Positions 51,973-61,285 of a stretch of 64,000 bases of DNA are shown here, piece after piece. Origin of the DNA: CAILKP01 sp038231815 (GTDB taxonomy: Bacteria; Planctomycetota; Phycisphaerae; Phycisphaerales; UBA1924); NCBI GenBank assembly GCA_038231815.1, contig JBBRKQ010000008.1, forward strand, positions 3,236 to 67,235, given 5' to 3'. The notes below the pieces were generated by a model. The model searched no databases, was not told the origin of the DNA, and saw only the letters and a list, made by a program, of their open reading frames with translations. The translations under genes and the position numbers were made by a program. Each line of letters begins with the position of its first letter. Position 1 is the stretch's first letter.

Positions 51973-54525
51973 TCAGCAGCCTTGCGCGAACGAATTGATG
52001 AACAAGATGAAGTCTGAGCCGTCAACAATGCCGTCGGTTCCGGGTCCCTCTGATCCAGCAACGTCGGCCAGCAGATCTCCGCTCGAGAACGCGTTGATGA
52101 AGGCAATGAAGTCGGATCCATCGACCGTGCCATCGCCCGGGGGCACGCCGCCACCATCAACAATGTCCGCCGGATTGCAACCGCCAACCGGTGGCAGTGG
52201 TGTGACTGAAACCGTGGCCGCAGGTGAAATGACAACGCCGCACGGCCCGGTGGTTCGCAGGGTGTAGTCGCCGGCATCGCTGAGGGCAACATTCGAGATC
52301 AAGAGTGTCGGCCCTGTGGTGCCCGTCGCAAACAACGAGTTTATCGGTGCGCCGTTAAACAGCCAGAGCAAATTGGCCGGCGCTGTGCCGCCGACATTTG
52401 AACTTAGCGTGAGTGTGCCTCCCACTTGGACGGTGGTGCTGGTCGGGCCATCAATAAACGTGGGGCAGGACTGCACTGTGATGGAAGCCGGGAGCGTCAC
52501 CGCGCCGTCGGTGGTAACCACGCGAAGATCGCGCGTTCCAGCGGCCGCATCGGCCGCAAACGACAATGAAAGCCCGGTGATGGTCGTGCCGAGATAATCA
52601 ACCGTCGGAGTGCCGACAACGGTTACCCCGCCACCAAGGACGCTCACACTGCTGGCGGTGATGCCGCGGAAATTGGTGCCCGTGATGGTGATGGGCAGCA
52701 GGGCTCCTTGCACGCCGGTAGTGGGGGCCACGGCCGTAACCGCTGAGGTCGCACCGGTCACAACCACGTTGATCGTGTCGGTTGCCGTCATGCCGTTGGT
52801 GTCGGTGACCCGCAGTATGGCGGCAAAGGTTCCGTTGGTGACATACGTACGAAACAGCGAAGAGCCGCCGATTTCAAAAACGCCGTCGTTGTTGAAATCC
52901 CACGCATACGCGTTGACGCTGCCCTCATTGGCGTACGAGTTGAGATTGCCGTAGAAGAAGCAGCGGGTATTTGCAAGAACCCGCTTGTTTACGCCGGCAA
53001 AGGCCGTCGGTGGGGCCTTGGCTGTACCCACTCGAACCGTGAGGTTGTAGGTCTGCACGCGCTCATCAGCCGCATCGTTCGGGCCAACGTCATAGACACG
53101 CACCGTGTAGGTGCCAGGGGGCAGCGTGCCAGCGGAGATAAGCTCACTGCCGCCGTTCAGGTTTGCATCGGCCGAGAACAAGACTGAAGTACCGATCGCG
53201 TCGTTGAGCGTGACAGCAAGGTTCCCCGCGTTCAGCGAGTTGACGTTCGGGCCCACCGTCGGGTTGCAGCCGCTGATTTGGTCGGCCGCCTGGTAGGTCA
53301 CACCGGTCGGTGTCACCGTAATTGCGACGCTCTGTTCTGAGGTGATCGTGAAGCGGTACCAGTCAGCCCCAGTCGGGTTGCCGGCCGAGTACTGGCCGTT
53401 GGTCGACAGATCCCTTTCAATGACTGAGCGCAGAATCGGGCTCGTCAAATCGCCAAAGTTCCTGGCCGTAGTCGCCGACGTGTTCCCGGCGAAACGGTCG
53501 CCGTAGGCACGCATGGTGCCGCGGCGGTCATCAAGGGCCACCATGTCAAAGTTGGTGTTAATGAACGGCTCCATGAGCTTGGAGTTGTTGCAGGGTGTCT
53601 GGTGTCCAAGGCCAAGCCCATGACCGTGCTCGTGGGTCATAACATTGCGCAGGTAGCGGTAGGTGTTGGCGGTGGTCGCGAACGCAAACTGCGAGGCAGA
53701 AAAATAATCGGAGTTGATCGTCGTATCGCCACCGCCACTCGGGAAGTAGTTATACGCCAGCACCCCGGTCAATCCCTGCGAGACAGCACCCACACGAATG
53801 TCACCCACGGTGCTGCGGCGGGTTGATGAAAAGTCCATGGCGATGCCGCTGTCAGCAACTTCCGTATACGTCAGCCCGGAATTTCGACGCCAGCTGCCAA
53901 AGCACTGGCGGATCAGTTCGCGACCTTGGTCCAGATTCGTCGAGCCGAGCAGAGTTGTAAAATTCGCCGAAAGCTGGTTTGGCAGCTGAGATCCCGGTGT
54001 GCCCCACATGGTCCCGTCGGCCGGGAACGAATACGTTAATGAGGCCTTGATCGCCAGCGTGCCGCCGCCCGTCAGGCCGTTCCCGCTCCACACTGTCGAG
54101 CTGGTGCTGTACTGGGGCGCCGCGTTGCCCGGCAAGAACTGCCCCGGTGGAAGCGCGTTGTACGTGGCCATGATGAACTCGAGCTGCTCCACAGTCAAGT
54201 TGTCTGAATAACACTGGGGGCCGGTGGTCACACGCGGGTTGATCGCTGCAATTTTGTCGAAAGCGCCTCGCAGGGCCCTGGGGTTGATCTGTCGCTGGCT
54301 GCTGTCAGTGCCCACGCCCATCCCGGCCTGCCCCGCCAGCGCAGCGCTGGCCACGCCACGGCCAAACGCAAACCGATGCATCCCGCGGGCTTCCCGCTGG
54401 CCCGCACCAATCTCACCGGCGGAGGCAAGGCTTGGTGTCTCGGCCTCCAACTGGCAAGCTGCAGCCATTCCTGCAATTGAAACAATCACAGAAACGGCCG
54501 GGACAATAACTCGAGTGATTTTCAT
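51973..54525 (-). CDS. Secreted metzincin-type zinc metalloprotease with GC-type dockerin (paralogue 2)
   Basis: 850 residues from ATG 54525 (MKITRVIVPAVSVIVSIAG signal peptide). Same domain order as the gene at 48778: propeptide-like NPRVTTGPQCYSDNLTVEQL, YSFPADGTMWGTPGSQLPNQ, GRELIRQCFGSWRRNSGLTY, RRSTVGDIRVGAVSQG, zinc motif HEHGHGLGLGH (~296-306), KLMEPFINTNFD, PKD-like NNDGVFEIGGSSLFRTYVTN, TIG-like GTNFRGITASSVSVLGG and an Ig-like domain. The tail has DGTVDGSDFIAFINAFSSG and DGIVDGSDFILFINSFAQGC. Clear tandem duplicate with diverged sequence. It ends with its own terminator. Confidence 0.9.
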   Translation of the reverse strand: MKITRVIVPAVSVIVSIAGMAAACQLEAETPSLASAGEIGAGQREARGMHRFAFGRGVASAALAGQAGMGVGTDSSQRQINPRALRGAFDKIAAINPRVTTGPQCYSDNLTVEQLEFIMATYNALPPGQFLPGNAAPQYSTSSTVWSGNGLTGGGTLAIKASLTYSFPADGTMWGTPGSQLPNQLSANFTTLLGSTNLDQGRELIRQCFGSWRRNSGLTYTEVADSGIAMDFSSTRRSTVGDIRVGAVSQGLTGVLAYNYFPSGGGDTTINSDYFSASQFAFATTANTYRYLRNVMTHEHGHGLGLGHQTPCNNSKLMEPFINTNFDMVALDDRRGTMRAYGDRFAGNTSATTARNFGDLTSPILRSVIERDLSTNGQYSAGNPTGADWYRFTITSEQSVAITVTPTGVTYQAADQISGCNPTVGPNVNSLNAGNLAVTLNDAIGTSVLFSADANLNGGSELISAGTLPPGTYTVRVYDVGPNDAADERVQTYNLTVRVGTAKAPPTAFAGVNKRVLANTRCFFYGNLNSYANEGSVNAYAWDFNNDGVFEIGGSSLFRTYVTNGTFAAILRVTDTNGMTATDTINVVVTGATSAVTAVAPTTGVQGALLPITITGTNFRGITASSVSVLGGGVTVVGTPTVDYLGTTITGLSLSFAADAAAGTRDLRVVTTDGAVTLPASITVQSCPTFIDGPTSTTVQVGGTLTLSSNVGGTAPANLLWLFNGAPINSLFATGTTGPTLLISNVALSDAGDYTLRTTGPCGVVISPAATVSVTPLPPVGGCNPADIVDGGGVPPGDGTVDGSDFIAFINAFSSGDLLADVAGSEGPGTDGIVDGSDFILFINSFAQGC

Positions 54526-55139
54526 GGTCTGTTCTCAATCTCGCTTGGCGTGCAAGGCCCGGGTCTTGGCGTTCAATCGCGGAAAGTGTTCCAGTTCTAG
54601 CAACGCCTTGCCGGGCTGCTTCTTGCATCAACTACAGGTTATCGGGCTCGGATGTCAGACCACCGGATCAAACTCCGTTGCCCCGCGGGCACAAACTCGA
54701 GATGCTCAACAATCAATCAAAGGCCGGTCCGCAAGCAGAATCGCCGCCAACCGAGGCTGCGAGGGCCAACGCGCCAACAAGGCGAGAGGCTGTGCAAGCA
54801 GCATGCCCTATTAGACGCAAAAAACAAGGGAATGGTTCCCAAAATCTTGTCGAATCATCAAGGGTTGCCCGTCCGGCGGACTGGGTAATCTCGGTGCTTT
54901 GACAACTCGCCTGCTTTGCCAGCAAAACAATGGATGGACCGCCACTGGTCCTCCGCACAGTGGCCCCCCGCGAACTTGGCCTTCTCGCGACCGAGAACAC
55001 ACAAAATCCCTCGCCACGATCTTTGAGTTTAGAACCAAACCGATTTCCCGGGTGGCACGAACCGATCCTGTCGTGTACCTTTACATCTGACGGGACTCGA
55101 TCCGCACACGTCCGCGCATTTGGCACCCCCGGAGCAGGC
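54526..55139. other. Intergenic region upstream of metalloprotease 2 and the kinase gene
   Basis: Divergent gap of ~610 bases. It holds the shared block at 54777-54845 and, near 54941-54964, a short hairpin GCCACTG/CAGTGGC. The kinase frame is open upstream to 54930, but residues coded there are not family-like. No other gene seen. Confidence 0.45.
54777..54845 (-). repeat. Conserved block upstream of metalloprotease 2
   Basis: Second copy of the 51641-51709 block, with the same 69-base length and order: ACAAGGCGA, 24 variable bases, TTAGACGCAAAA, CAAGGGAAT, GTTCCCAAA. It lies 252 bases before the ATG at 54525. Confidence 0.75.
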
Positions 55140-56300
55140 ATGGACAACGTACCACCGCCGCATTCCAAGCCGCAGCACCCCTCCACAGCCGCCTCCCCCC
55201 CAAGCCATGGTGCGGCGGAGGCTCGGTCGGTGGCATTGCCAGCCCCACCGCTGCTGTCAGAATGTCTCGGTGCGGCTCTGGTTCCCGCCCTCATTGAGGC
55301 CACCGGCGGCCGGCTTGATGGCGTGCGATTCTTCAAGTCTCAGTGGCAGCGGGGCGGGGCATCAACCGCAACCGGCGTTTACCGCACCGATTCGGGACCC
55401 GTTGATGTCGTCATTAAGGTCCCCGTTGCCTACAGCGAATACGCGTGGACCAGGGAGCTTGCCGCCGCGGCCGGGGATGACCCTCACAGCCCCGTACCGC
55501 GAGTGCTGGCCGGGGGAATTGAACTTGGTGGTTACGACCTGGCGTGGCTCATCTGTGAAAAACTTGGTGGCCACATTGTTCCAACAGGTGCGAGCGCCGC
55601 AAGCGGCTCTCCCAGCGAGGCGTGCGCCGCAGTGCAGAGCATGCTGCTCTCGGTCGCCAAAATGCAGCAGCTGGCCGAGCGCATCCGCCCGATTCAGGAG
55701 CTTGATTTGGGTAAGGGCAGCGAGTGGCAACGGGCCATCGCCAGTAGCCGCGAGGCAGTGCGCAGGGCTCAGTTCCCTGACTCGCAGAAATGGCACAACC
55801 TGCTCAAAGCCGTTTCCCGCCGGCTTCCGTGTCTGCTCGACCGCTGGACACACCGCGGCATCAACGCTTGGTGCCACGGTGATGTGCACCCCGGAAACGC
55901 GATGCAGCGACTCTCGGTGCCAATGCTCTGCCTTTGCAATGCCGCGGCGTTCTCTCCCGATACTGGCCTCCCGCCAGTGGAGACCCAGCGTCCGCCATGC
56001 GTCCTGATCGATCTCGCATTGATTCACCCGGGCCACTGGCTTGAAGATGCGCTGTACCTCGAGCGTGTGTTCTGGGGTCGCCAGCATTTGCTTGGCAACA
56101 TCAATTCACTCAAGTGCCTGGCGGCGTACCGCCGGCAACTCGGCCTGCCGTGCGTGGGTGATTACGGTCTGCTCGCCAACGTTCGCAGGGTGCTGACCGC
56201 CGCCGCCGCGCCCGGGCTGTTCGAGCGCGAGGGCAACGTGCATTACCTTCGCCACGCGCTCGGCCTTATCGAACGAATCTTGCCAGCAGTAGCCCACTAA
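55140..56300 (+). CDS. APH-fold phosphotransferase (aminoglycoside phosphotransferase-like kinase)
   Basis: 386 residues from ATG 55140 with GGAG 5-6 bases upstream. N-lobe: VDVVIKVPVAYSEYAWTREL (Lys of the nucleotide site) and RVLAGGIELGGYDLAWLICE (hinge). C-lobe catalytic loop: WCHGDVHPGNAM (HGDxHxxN, ~246), then the metal-binding Asp in CVLIDLALIHPGHWLEDALY (~290). Such enzymes phosphorylate small molecules; antibiotic resistance is only one of many roles, and the substrate cannot be assigned. Pro/Ser-rich N-terminus of ~30 residues. Single gene between divergent neighbours. Confidence 0.85.
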   Translation: MDNVPPPHSKPQHPSTAASPPSHGAAEARSVALPAPPLLSECLGAALVPALIEATGGRLDGVRFFKSQWQRGGASTATGVYRTDSGPVDVVIKVPVAYSEYAWTRELAAAAGDDPHSPVPRVLAGGIELGGYDLAWLICEKLGGHIVPTGASAASGSPSEACAAVQSMLLSVAKMQQLAERIRPIQELDLGKGSEWQRAIASSREAVRRAQFPDSQKWHNLLKAVSRRLPCLLDRWTHRGINAWCHGDVHPGNAMQRLSVPMLCLCNAAAFSPDTGLPPVETQRPPCVLIDLALIHPGHWLEDALYLERVFWGRQHLLGNINSLKCLAAYRRQLGLPCVGDYGLLANVRRVLTAAAAPGLFEREGNVHYLRHALGLIERILPAVAH

Positions 56301-56336
56301 GGGCAGCGGTAGCCCAGTGAGCCCGGATTCAGCCCA

Positions 56337-58121
56337 TTAGGGCTTGCTCGGTGCTTTCCAGACCTCACCTACCAGCTCGAGCACCGGACGGTTAAACTCG
56401 TCGGCACGCTTCGGAGCCTCGCTCAGCCCACGCGCAAGCCACGCCGATTCGTTGTACTGAAACCCAAGGTACGCCAGCAGCACGGCGGCCTCGGAGCCGA
56501 TGGCGCTTCCCGGCTTGTCCAGTTCAAGTTCAAGCTGCTTCGCCGCCACCGCAGCTACAGCACGCGGCATGACCCCGGCCTCCTCAAAGCGGGTGGGCAC
56601 CAGTTGGGGCCGGTCACGGTACAACTCAATCAGCCCCTTGCCCGCAGTCAGGTACGCGCCCGCGCCAAGCTGCGCGTGCACCCGCCCTAGGCGGGCCATG
56701 GAGTCACCCTCCTTGGCCGCCAGCAGCCGTGTATACACCTCCTCCGCCTCGAAATACTTGCCCGTGTTCACCAATTCCTGCCCGCGCGACATGATCACGT
56801 TGTACCAATCGGCATCGGTGCGGGGTTTTTCTGAGAGTGATGCAAGCGGCTTGCCCTGTGCCATTGTCCGTAGCGTGTCAATGGTGCCCAGATTCTCGGC
56901 CGTCAGCGTTGAATCAACCGGCGGCACCTGCGTTGCATTTCGCTCGGCCGTGGTCGATGGTCCTCGCGGACCGGAGCGATCAACAGTGCCGTCAGGGTTG
57001 GTCTTCGCTGGCGCATCACCCTTCGTTGGCGTGGCCGACTCAGCCCCCGGTCTCGTGCGAGGTTTTCGGGTCTGGTACAAATTCTGCCGCAGCTTTTCAA
57101 GGGCCGGATCGGTCCCGGGGCGACCGCTTGTTGAAGCGCCGGGTGTTCCCGGGAGCGCTTCTGTACCCGGTTTCTCTGTGCCTGGTCTCGCTGTGCCTGG
57201 TCTCGCTTCCGTTCCCGGTCTTGCCTGCGTGCCCGCGGCTTCGGCTGCTGCTGCCGCAGTCGCTTCGGTTCGTACGGCCTCCGCTCTGGCCGCCGCAAAG
57301 CGGCGATCAACTTCATCGACCCGGGTGGAGATCTGACCCGAGTCCAAGGCGTTGCCGGGCCGGGCGTTTCTCGAAGAATCATCAGTCGGGTTGCGTGGTG
57401 AGCCGTCTGTATTCACCCGCCGGTCCGTGGGCGAGTTGGTCTGGTTTGAATCGTTGTCAAGCCTTGATGAATCAAGCGAGAAGCGAGCAGGACGCTCCAA
57501 TGGCGAGAACGGCAGAACATCGGTCTGGTCGCGGTCACTAAAACTCAGCCCTCGCAGCGGCTGAAAGGTGATCGGCCTGCGGGTGTCGTCTTTGGCCGTA
57601 ATCACACCCAACACGCTGGGCTGGCGCGACTTGTCCCACTCACGCTGAGAAGTGCTGCGCAGTGAGCTGAGCGAAGAGCCCGTCGTCGAGGCCGCAAACC
57701 GCTGTTGCAACAGGTCGTCAGTAAAGCCGGACGGCACGGCGTTGCCAGTGTAAAGCGCCGACTGTGCGGCCAGCAAATCAGAAGATCGCCCACGACTGGT
57801 CGTCAGACCCGAGAGAGCAGCATCGCGGTTAAAGGCGTAGTTTGAATCGCCGCCCAGTGAATCACGAAAGGCTGATCCTGCGCGGGTTCCGCCCGCACCA
57901 CGAAATTGCCGCCCGCCTGTAGCCGTTCCATCTACAACCGCATTGGCTTGACGAATGATGGCGTTGTAGTCCCGTCCCGGCCCGTTCACGCCGTTGGAGC
58001 CAATCCGCGAATTGGCGTCCAGCGCGTTTCCTCCACCCAAAGCGTTCTGGGCAAGCGCCGGCGCAACGATGATCGTGGTAGTGAGCCCGGCGACTGCCAG
58101 TAATATGCGTGTTGCTTGCAT
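56337..58121 (-). CDS. Secreted TPR-like protein with PGT repeats
   Basis: 594 residues from ATG 58121, with GGAG about 7 bases upstream; an extension to 58190 has no such site. Signal peptide ~1-25 (RILLAVAGLTTTIIVAPALA). The N-terminal half is Gly/Asn/Ser/Arg-rich (GTATGGRQFRGAGGTRAGSA). The middle has Pro-Gly-Thr repeats (PGTEARPGTARPGTEKPGTE) within an Ala/Glu-rich stretch. The C-terminal ~200 residues are helical, TPR-like (RGQELVNTGKYFEAEEVYTR; RLGRVHAQLGAGAYLTAG). Possibly periplasmic scaffold; no enzymatic motif. Planctomycete-type secreted protein of unknown role. Confidence 0.75.
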   Translation of the reverse strand: MQATRILLAVAGLTTTIIVAPALAQNALGGGNALDANSRIGSNGVNGPGRDYNAIIRQANAVVDGTATGGRQFRGAGGTRAGSAFRDSLGGDSNYAFNRDAALSGLTTSRGRSSDLLAAQSALYTGNAVPSGFTDDLLQQRFAASTTGSSLSSLRSTSQREWDKSRQPSVLGVITAKDDTRRPITFQPLRGLSFSDRDQTDVLPFSPLERPARFSLDSSRLDNDSNQTNSPTDRRVNTDGSPRNPTDDSSRNARPGNALDSGQISTRVDEVDRRFAAARAEAVRTEATAAAAAEAAGTQARPGTEARPGTARPGTEKPGTEALPGTPGASTSGRPGTDPALEKLRQNLYQTRKPRTRPGAESATPTKGDAPAKTNPDGTVDRSGPRGPSTTAERNATQVPPVDSTLTAENLGTIDTLRTMAQGKPLASLSEKPRTDADWYNVIMSRGQELVNTGKYFEAEEVYTRLLAAKEGDSMARLGRVHAQLGAGAYLTAGKGLIELYRDRPQLVPTRFEEAGVMPRAVAAVAAKQLELELDKPGSAIGSEAAVLLAYLGFQYNESAWLARGLSEAPKRADEFNRPVLELVGEVWKAPSKP

Positions 58122-58391
58122 GAGTTTCTCCGGTTCAAAGCCAAGGCAGCAGTGTGCGATACCAAGCTGTTCCTGCGCGGGTCTTACCAACTTGTGACTG
58201 CCAGATCGTCGCTGGCAGAACTGAAATTCTCGAACAAAATTATCCGGACGTTTGAGCAGTCAGGTTCGAATAAAGTCACGGCGTAAAAGCCACTGCCGCA
58301 AGTAGAGTTCGTTGGCCGGAACGGTTCGGTTCATCTTGATGGGTTCGGTGGCGCTGCACGTCCCACCATCGTCAAAGCACGCCATGGCGGA

Positions 58392-59231
58392 TTAGAAGCC
58401 CGGCTTTTTCTTTGCTGGCTCTTCGGTCGTGGTGGGTTCATCGCTCGAATTGGGTGTTGCCGCAGGTTTGGCTGCTGGCTTGCCCGAGGTCGCATCGTCC
58501 GGCAGAAGTTTGATCTCGGTGCCATCGGCCAGGATAATGATCACGTTGCGGAGCAAGCCTTGAAGCTTCCCAGAGCTCGCCTGTGCGCGTCCGCTTGGGG
58601 GCAGGTGCAGGAGCACTGTGGCCCTACCGTTGGTGAATTCAACCGGAACGGGCAGGAAAAGCGCCGTCGGGGGCTGGGTGCTCATCTGCGCGAGGTACGG
58701 TGCTGGCAGGGTCCCACCAAACATGGTGCTGAAGTAAAACTGCGTGACAGTCAGCAAGTTGGCGGGCAATCCCTCCGGGCGACCAAGCTTCTGCTTGATC
58801 TCAGCGGCGAATCGAAGCAGTTGCTCATCACCGACGGCGCCCGCCACATCCGACATCATCAGCGGCCGCACTTTGCTAAGGTCCGCGTTCTCAAAGGCCG
58901 TCAGTGCAGGCATCACGCTCTGTCGCACCGTTGTCCAAGTTGCCGATGCTCCGAGCGTCAGCGCAATCCACACACCTGAAAACAGCAGCCCAAGCACAAG
59001 CCCGGTGATGGCCAGTGGCTTGCCAGAAAGCCGGCCCTCGCTCTTGCCGATGCTCACGAGCGCGCCGCCTCCAAGTGCCGCTGCGATCGCCCCAGTGCCC
59101 GGAAGGCAGCATACCAGCGAAAAGACCAGCGATGAAACAGCCAGGCCACTGATGCGTCGCGCCTGAACGTACGCGGGTTGTGTGTTCGAAGGAAAGTCGC
59201 TACCAGGGGTGTTCCATGGACCTTGAGTCAT
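58392..59231 (-). CDS. DUF4190-type membrane protein
   Basis: 279 residues. The N-terminal region carries two membrane segments of a DUF4190-like domain: ISGLAVSSLVFSLVCCLPGT and GKPLAITGLVLGLLFSGVWI. The remaining ~190 residues are a soluble domain (VTQFYFSTMFGGTLPAPYLA; TNGRATVLLHLPPSGRAQAS), ending in a Pro/Glu/Lys-rich tail (SSDEPTTTEEPAKKKPGF). Unknown role. It precedes the TPR-like protein gene on the same strand by 270 bases. Confidence 0.8.
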   Translation of the reverse strand: MTQGPWNTPGSDFPSNTQPAYVQARRISGLAVSSLVFSLVCCLPGTGAIAAALGGGALVSIGKSEGRLSGKPLAITGLVLGLLFSGVWIALTLGASATWTTVRQSVMPALTAFENADLSKVRPLMMSDVAGAVGDEQLLRFAAEIKQKLGRPEGLPANLLTVTQFYFSTMFGGTLPAPYLAQMSTQPPTALFLPVPVEFTNGRATVLLHLPPSGRAQASSGKLQGLLRNVIIILADGTEIKLLPDDATSGKPAAKPAATPNSSDEPTTTEEPAKKKPGF

Positions 59232-59429
59232 AGATCAAGGATAGTGAGGGCCGGTCGGATGGCCAACATCGCCTCATCGCAAATTTACTGAAATATGAAA
59301 GCGGCTGGCATGCCGAGTCCTGAGGTTGAACGCTCAAGAATGATGCGGCGGTTTGGCAAGTCGCGTCGCGAGGATGCTCACGAACGCCGCTTCTGCTGCC
59401 GCAGCACCCTGCACGGAGTATCGTGTGCC

Positions 59430-60947
59430 ATGGCCGAGTGGATGAACACCTCGTCAGCAGTTTCCACAAGTGCCGCTGGCGGTCCCTTCCCCCTGTCGCG
59501 GCGGGGCCGCCGCTCTTCCGCAGCGGTTGCGCTGCCGTGCGGTGCCGTCTTAGCCGCACTCTGCATCGCACTCTGCGGATTGGCCAGCTGCGTTCGCCAG
59601 ATCGAGGAGCCCGCGACGGGGCTGGTCCGCCGGCCTCAACAAATCAAGACACTCCAAGTCACGCCCGTGTCGTCTCCGCGTGAACTCTTGGGCGCAATTG
59701 ATGTTGGCGTGCGAGAAATTTCACGCCTGGCTCGCCGGGGCACGGTTGTGGCGATGCAAACTGGCGGGAAAATCGCTCTTATGGATATCGCGACAGCGCA
59801 GGCGACTGTGATGGGCGAAGGCCAGGCCGCGCAACTGGCGGCTGCTGATCTGGCGACGCTGCCCCTGCTTCGCGTGGGCAACGCCGGTCAAACCATCGAA
59901 TTGATGTACGGCCCGACTCGAGCCGGGTTTGCAGTGCTGATAGATTCCGACACATCGGGCTTGCCCGTGCCAGCGTGGCTGACTGATGACGGCACAATCC
60001 GGCCGATTGTTACCGGCTTGCCGCCGGAAATGGGTGTGCAGTGCTGGCTCCCGCTCACCGATGCCGGTGATGTGCTGCTGCTTGCGGCGGGTGCTGCCGG
60101 ACAGAAGCCGCGGCTGTGGGTCAGCCGCGCCGGGGTATGCGTGCCATTCGCGGCAGCGGGCGCAACGGCGATGGCCGGTGAAATCCTTGAAGGGGCAGGT
60201 GCCACGGACGGTTACTTCTTGCTTGTCCCAAGCGGCGATGGTTCGCTCATCGGCGCGGTGCGTGAGAGCGGCTTGGGTGTGCACTTAGACATGTTTGATG
60301 CAGTGCAGCGACGGCGACTGTACTCGCTGCGACTGGCAGAATACGGCGAACGCGGCACCCCCGTGGGGCGAAGCGGCTGGGGCCCGAAGCGAAGCGGCAC
60401 CGCCGCGGCCATGAGAAGGGCAAATGAAAGCGGTGACATCCCCGGGGCTCGCGGCGCTCGCGCAATTGCAAGAGCGATCGGCCCTGTGGCGTGGTCGTGC
60501 AGGGGCGGGGGGGACGGGAGGGGCGGGGTTGACGGAGGGGGCGTGTTTGGATTTGTGCCATTGTGGTCGATTGAGGATGCAATGATTCGGCTGTACGGGC
60601 GGCAAATCGGGGCTGTGGTTCGATTGCCAGCACAAGTGGGCAGCATCAGTGAATGGAATGAACGTGGTGTGGTTGGCTGGGGGATGGAGCTAGGAGCGGG
60701 TTTGGGACCGGGTTTGGGAGCAGGTTTGAGAACCGGGTCGGTGGGCCAGAGTCTCATCGTGCCAGGCGCGTGGGCCATGGAGCTCGATCTGGATGAAGTT
60801 TCAAGTGAAAGTGAGCGGCAAGTCAGCGGCGTCTGGAGCGTGAGTGATGAGGCATCGTTCGGGCTCGGACTAGCCGACGGTGGTGTGCTGGTCATTCAGC
60901 GGCTTTCGCCCGGGATGAGTGCGCTTTTTAGGGTGCGGCCCTTGTAA
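59430..60947 (+). CDS. Lipoprotein, unknown function
   Basis: 505 residues from ATG 59430 (ATG 59442 also possible). Residues ~30-55 form a signal anchor with a lipobox: ALCIALCGLASC, the Cys being the likely lipidated residue. Then GKIALMDIATAQATVMGEGQ and LPLLRVGNAGQTIELMYGPT, and a beta-rich region. A Gly/Arg insert lies around residues 350-375 (SCRGGGDGRGGVDGGG) and a GLGPGLGAGL repeat near 430. I recognise no family. The reading frame is supported by codon use; the upstream extension to 59295 is not. Confidence 0.65.
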   Translation: MAEWMNTSSAVSTSAAGGPFPLSRRGRRSSAAVALPCGAVLAALCIALCGLASCVRQIEEPATGLVRRPQQIKTLQVTPVSSPRELLGAIDVGVREISRLARRGTVVAMQTGGKIALMDIATAQATVMGEGQAAQLAAADLATLPLLRVGNAGQTIELMYGPTRAGFAVLIDSDTSGLPVPAWLTDDGTIRPIVTGLPPEMGVQCWLPLTDAGDVLLLAAGAAGQKPRLWVSRAGVCVPFAAAGATAMAGEILEGAGATDGYFLLVPSGDGSLIGAVRESGLGVHLDMFDAVQRRRLYSLRLAEYGERGTPVGRSGWGPKRSGTAAAMRRANESGDIPGARGARAIARAIGPVAWSCRGGGDGRGGVDGGGVFGFVPLWSIEDAMIRLYGRQIGAVVRLPAQVGSISEWNERGVVGWGMELGAGLGPGLGAGLRTGSVGQSLIVPGAWAMELDLDEVSSESERQVSGVWSVSDEASFGLGLADGGVLVIQRLSPGMSALFRVRPL

Positions 60948-61285
60948 AAAAATGCGGCATCACCGTAATGCTGATTGGGGGCGGTCGCAGGCGAATGGGG
61001 TTTTTCTTAAAAGTTGTCGTAAGAAGGTGCAGGAACGCGAGGGGGCTACTGATCGGATATGGGTGGTCAAATCGTGGATAAAGCGGCATTGGCGCTCAAA
61101 AACGATGATTTTGAATGGGCAGGTCCGGTAAGTCAATGTCAAGACTACCCCAAGGACATCAAAAAAACGATCTTTTGACCTAAAGTTCCTTGACAGAATG
61201 GCAAACATCGTGTATCTTCATGCCATCGTCGCGTTTTCATACGCGTTCAGCAAGTACCTCTTTAGGTAGGAAGAAGGAGAAGCAC
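60948..61285. other. Intergenic region upstream of the PEP-CTERM gene
   Basis: Contains a direct repeat, AAAAACGATGATTTTGA (61098-61114) and AAAAACGATCTTTTGA (near 61163-61178), then the promoter at 61190-61218. The repeats may be activator sites. No gene. Confidence 0.5.
61190..61218 (+). promoter_or_regulatory. Consensus promoter of the PEP-CTERM gene
   Basis: TTGACA (61190-61195), 17 bases, TATCTT (61213-61218). The -35 is a perfect consensus; transcript start would be near 61225, with a ~60-base leader before GTG 61286. The same -10, TATCTT, occurs in the dnaA promoter. Confidence 0.75.

Noticed and set aside
55140..56300. Aminoglycoside resistance gene
   Set aside because: Only the general kinase fold is visible; the family has many substrates and nothing points to an antibiotic.
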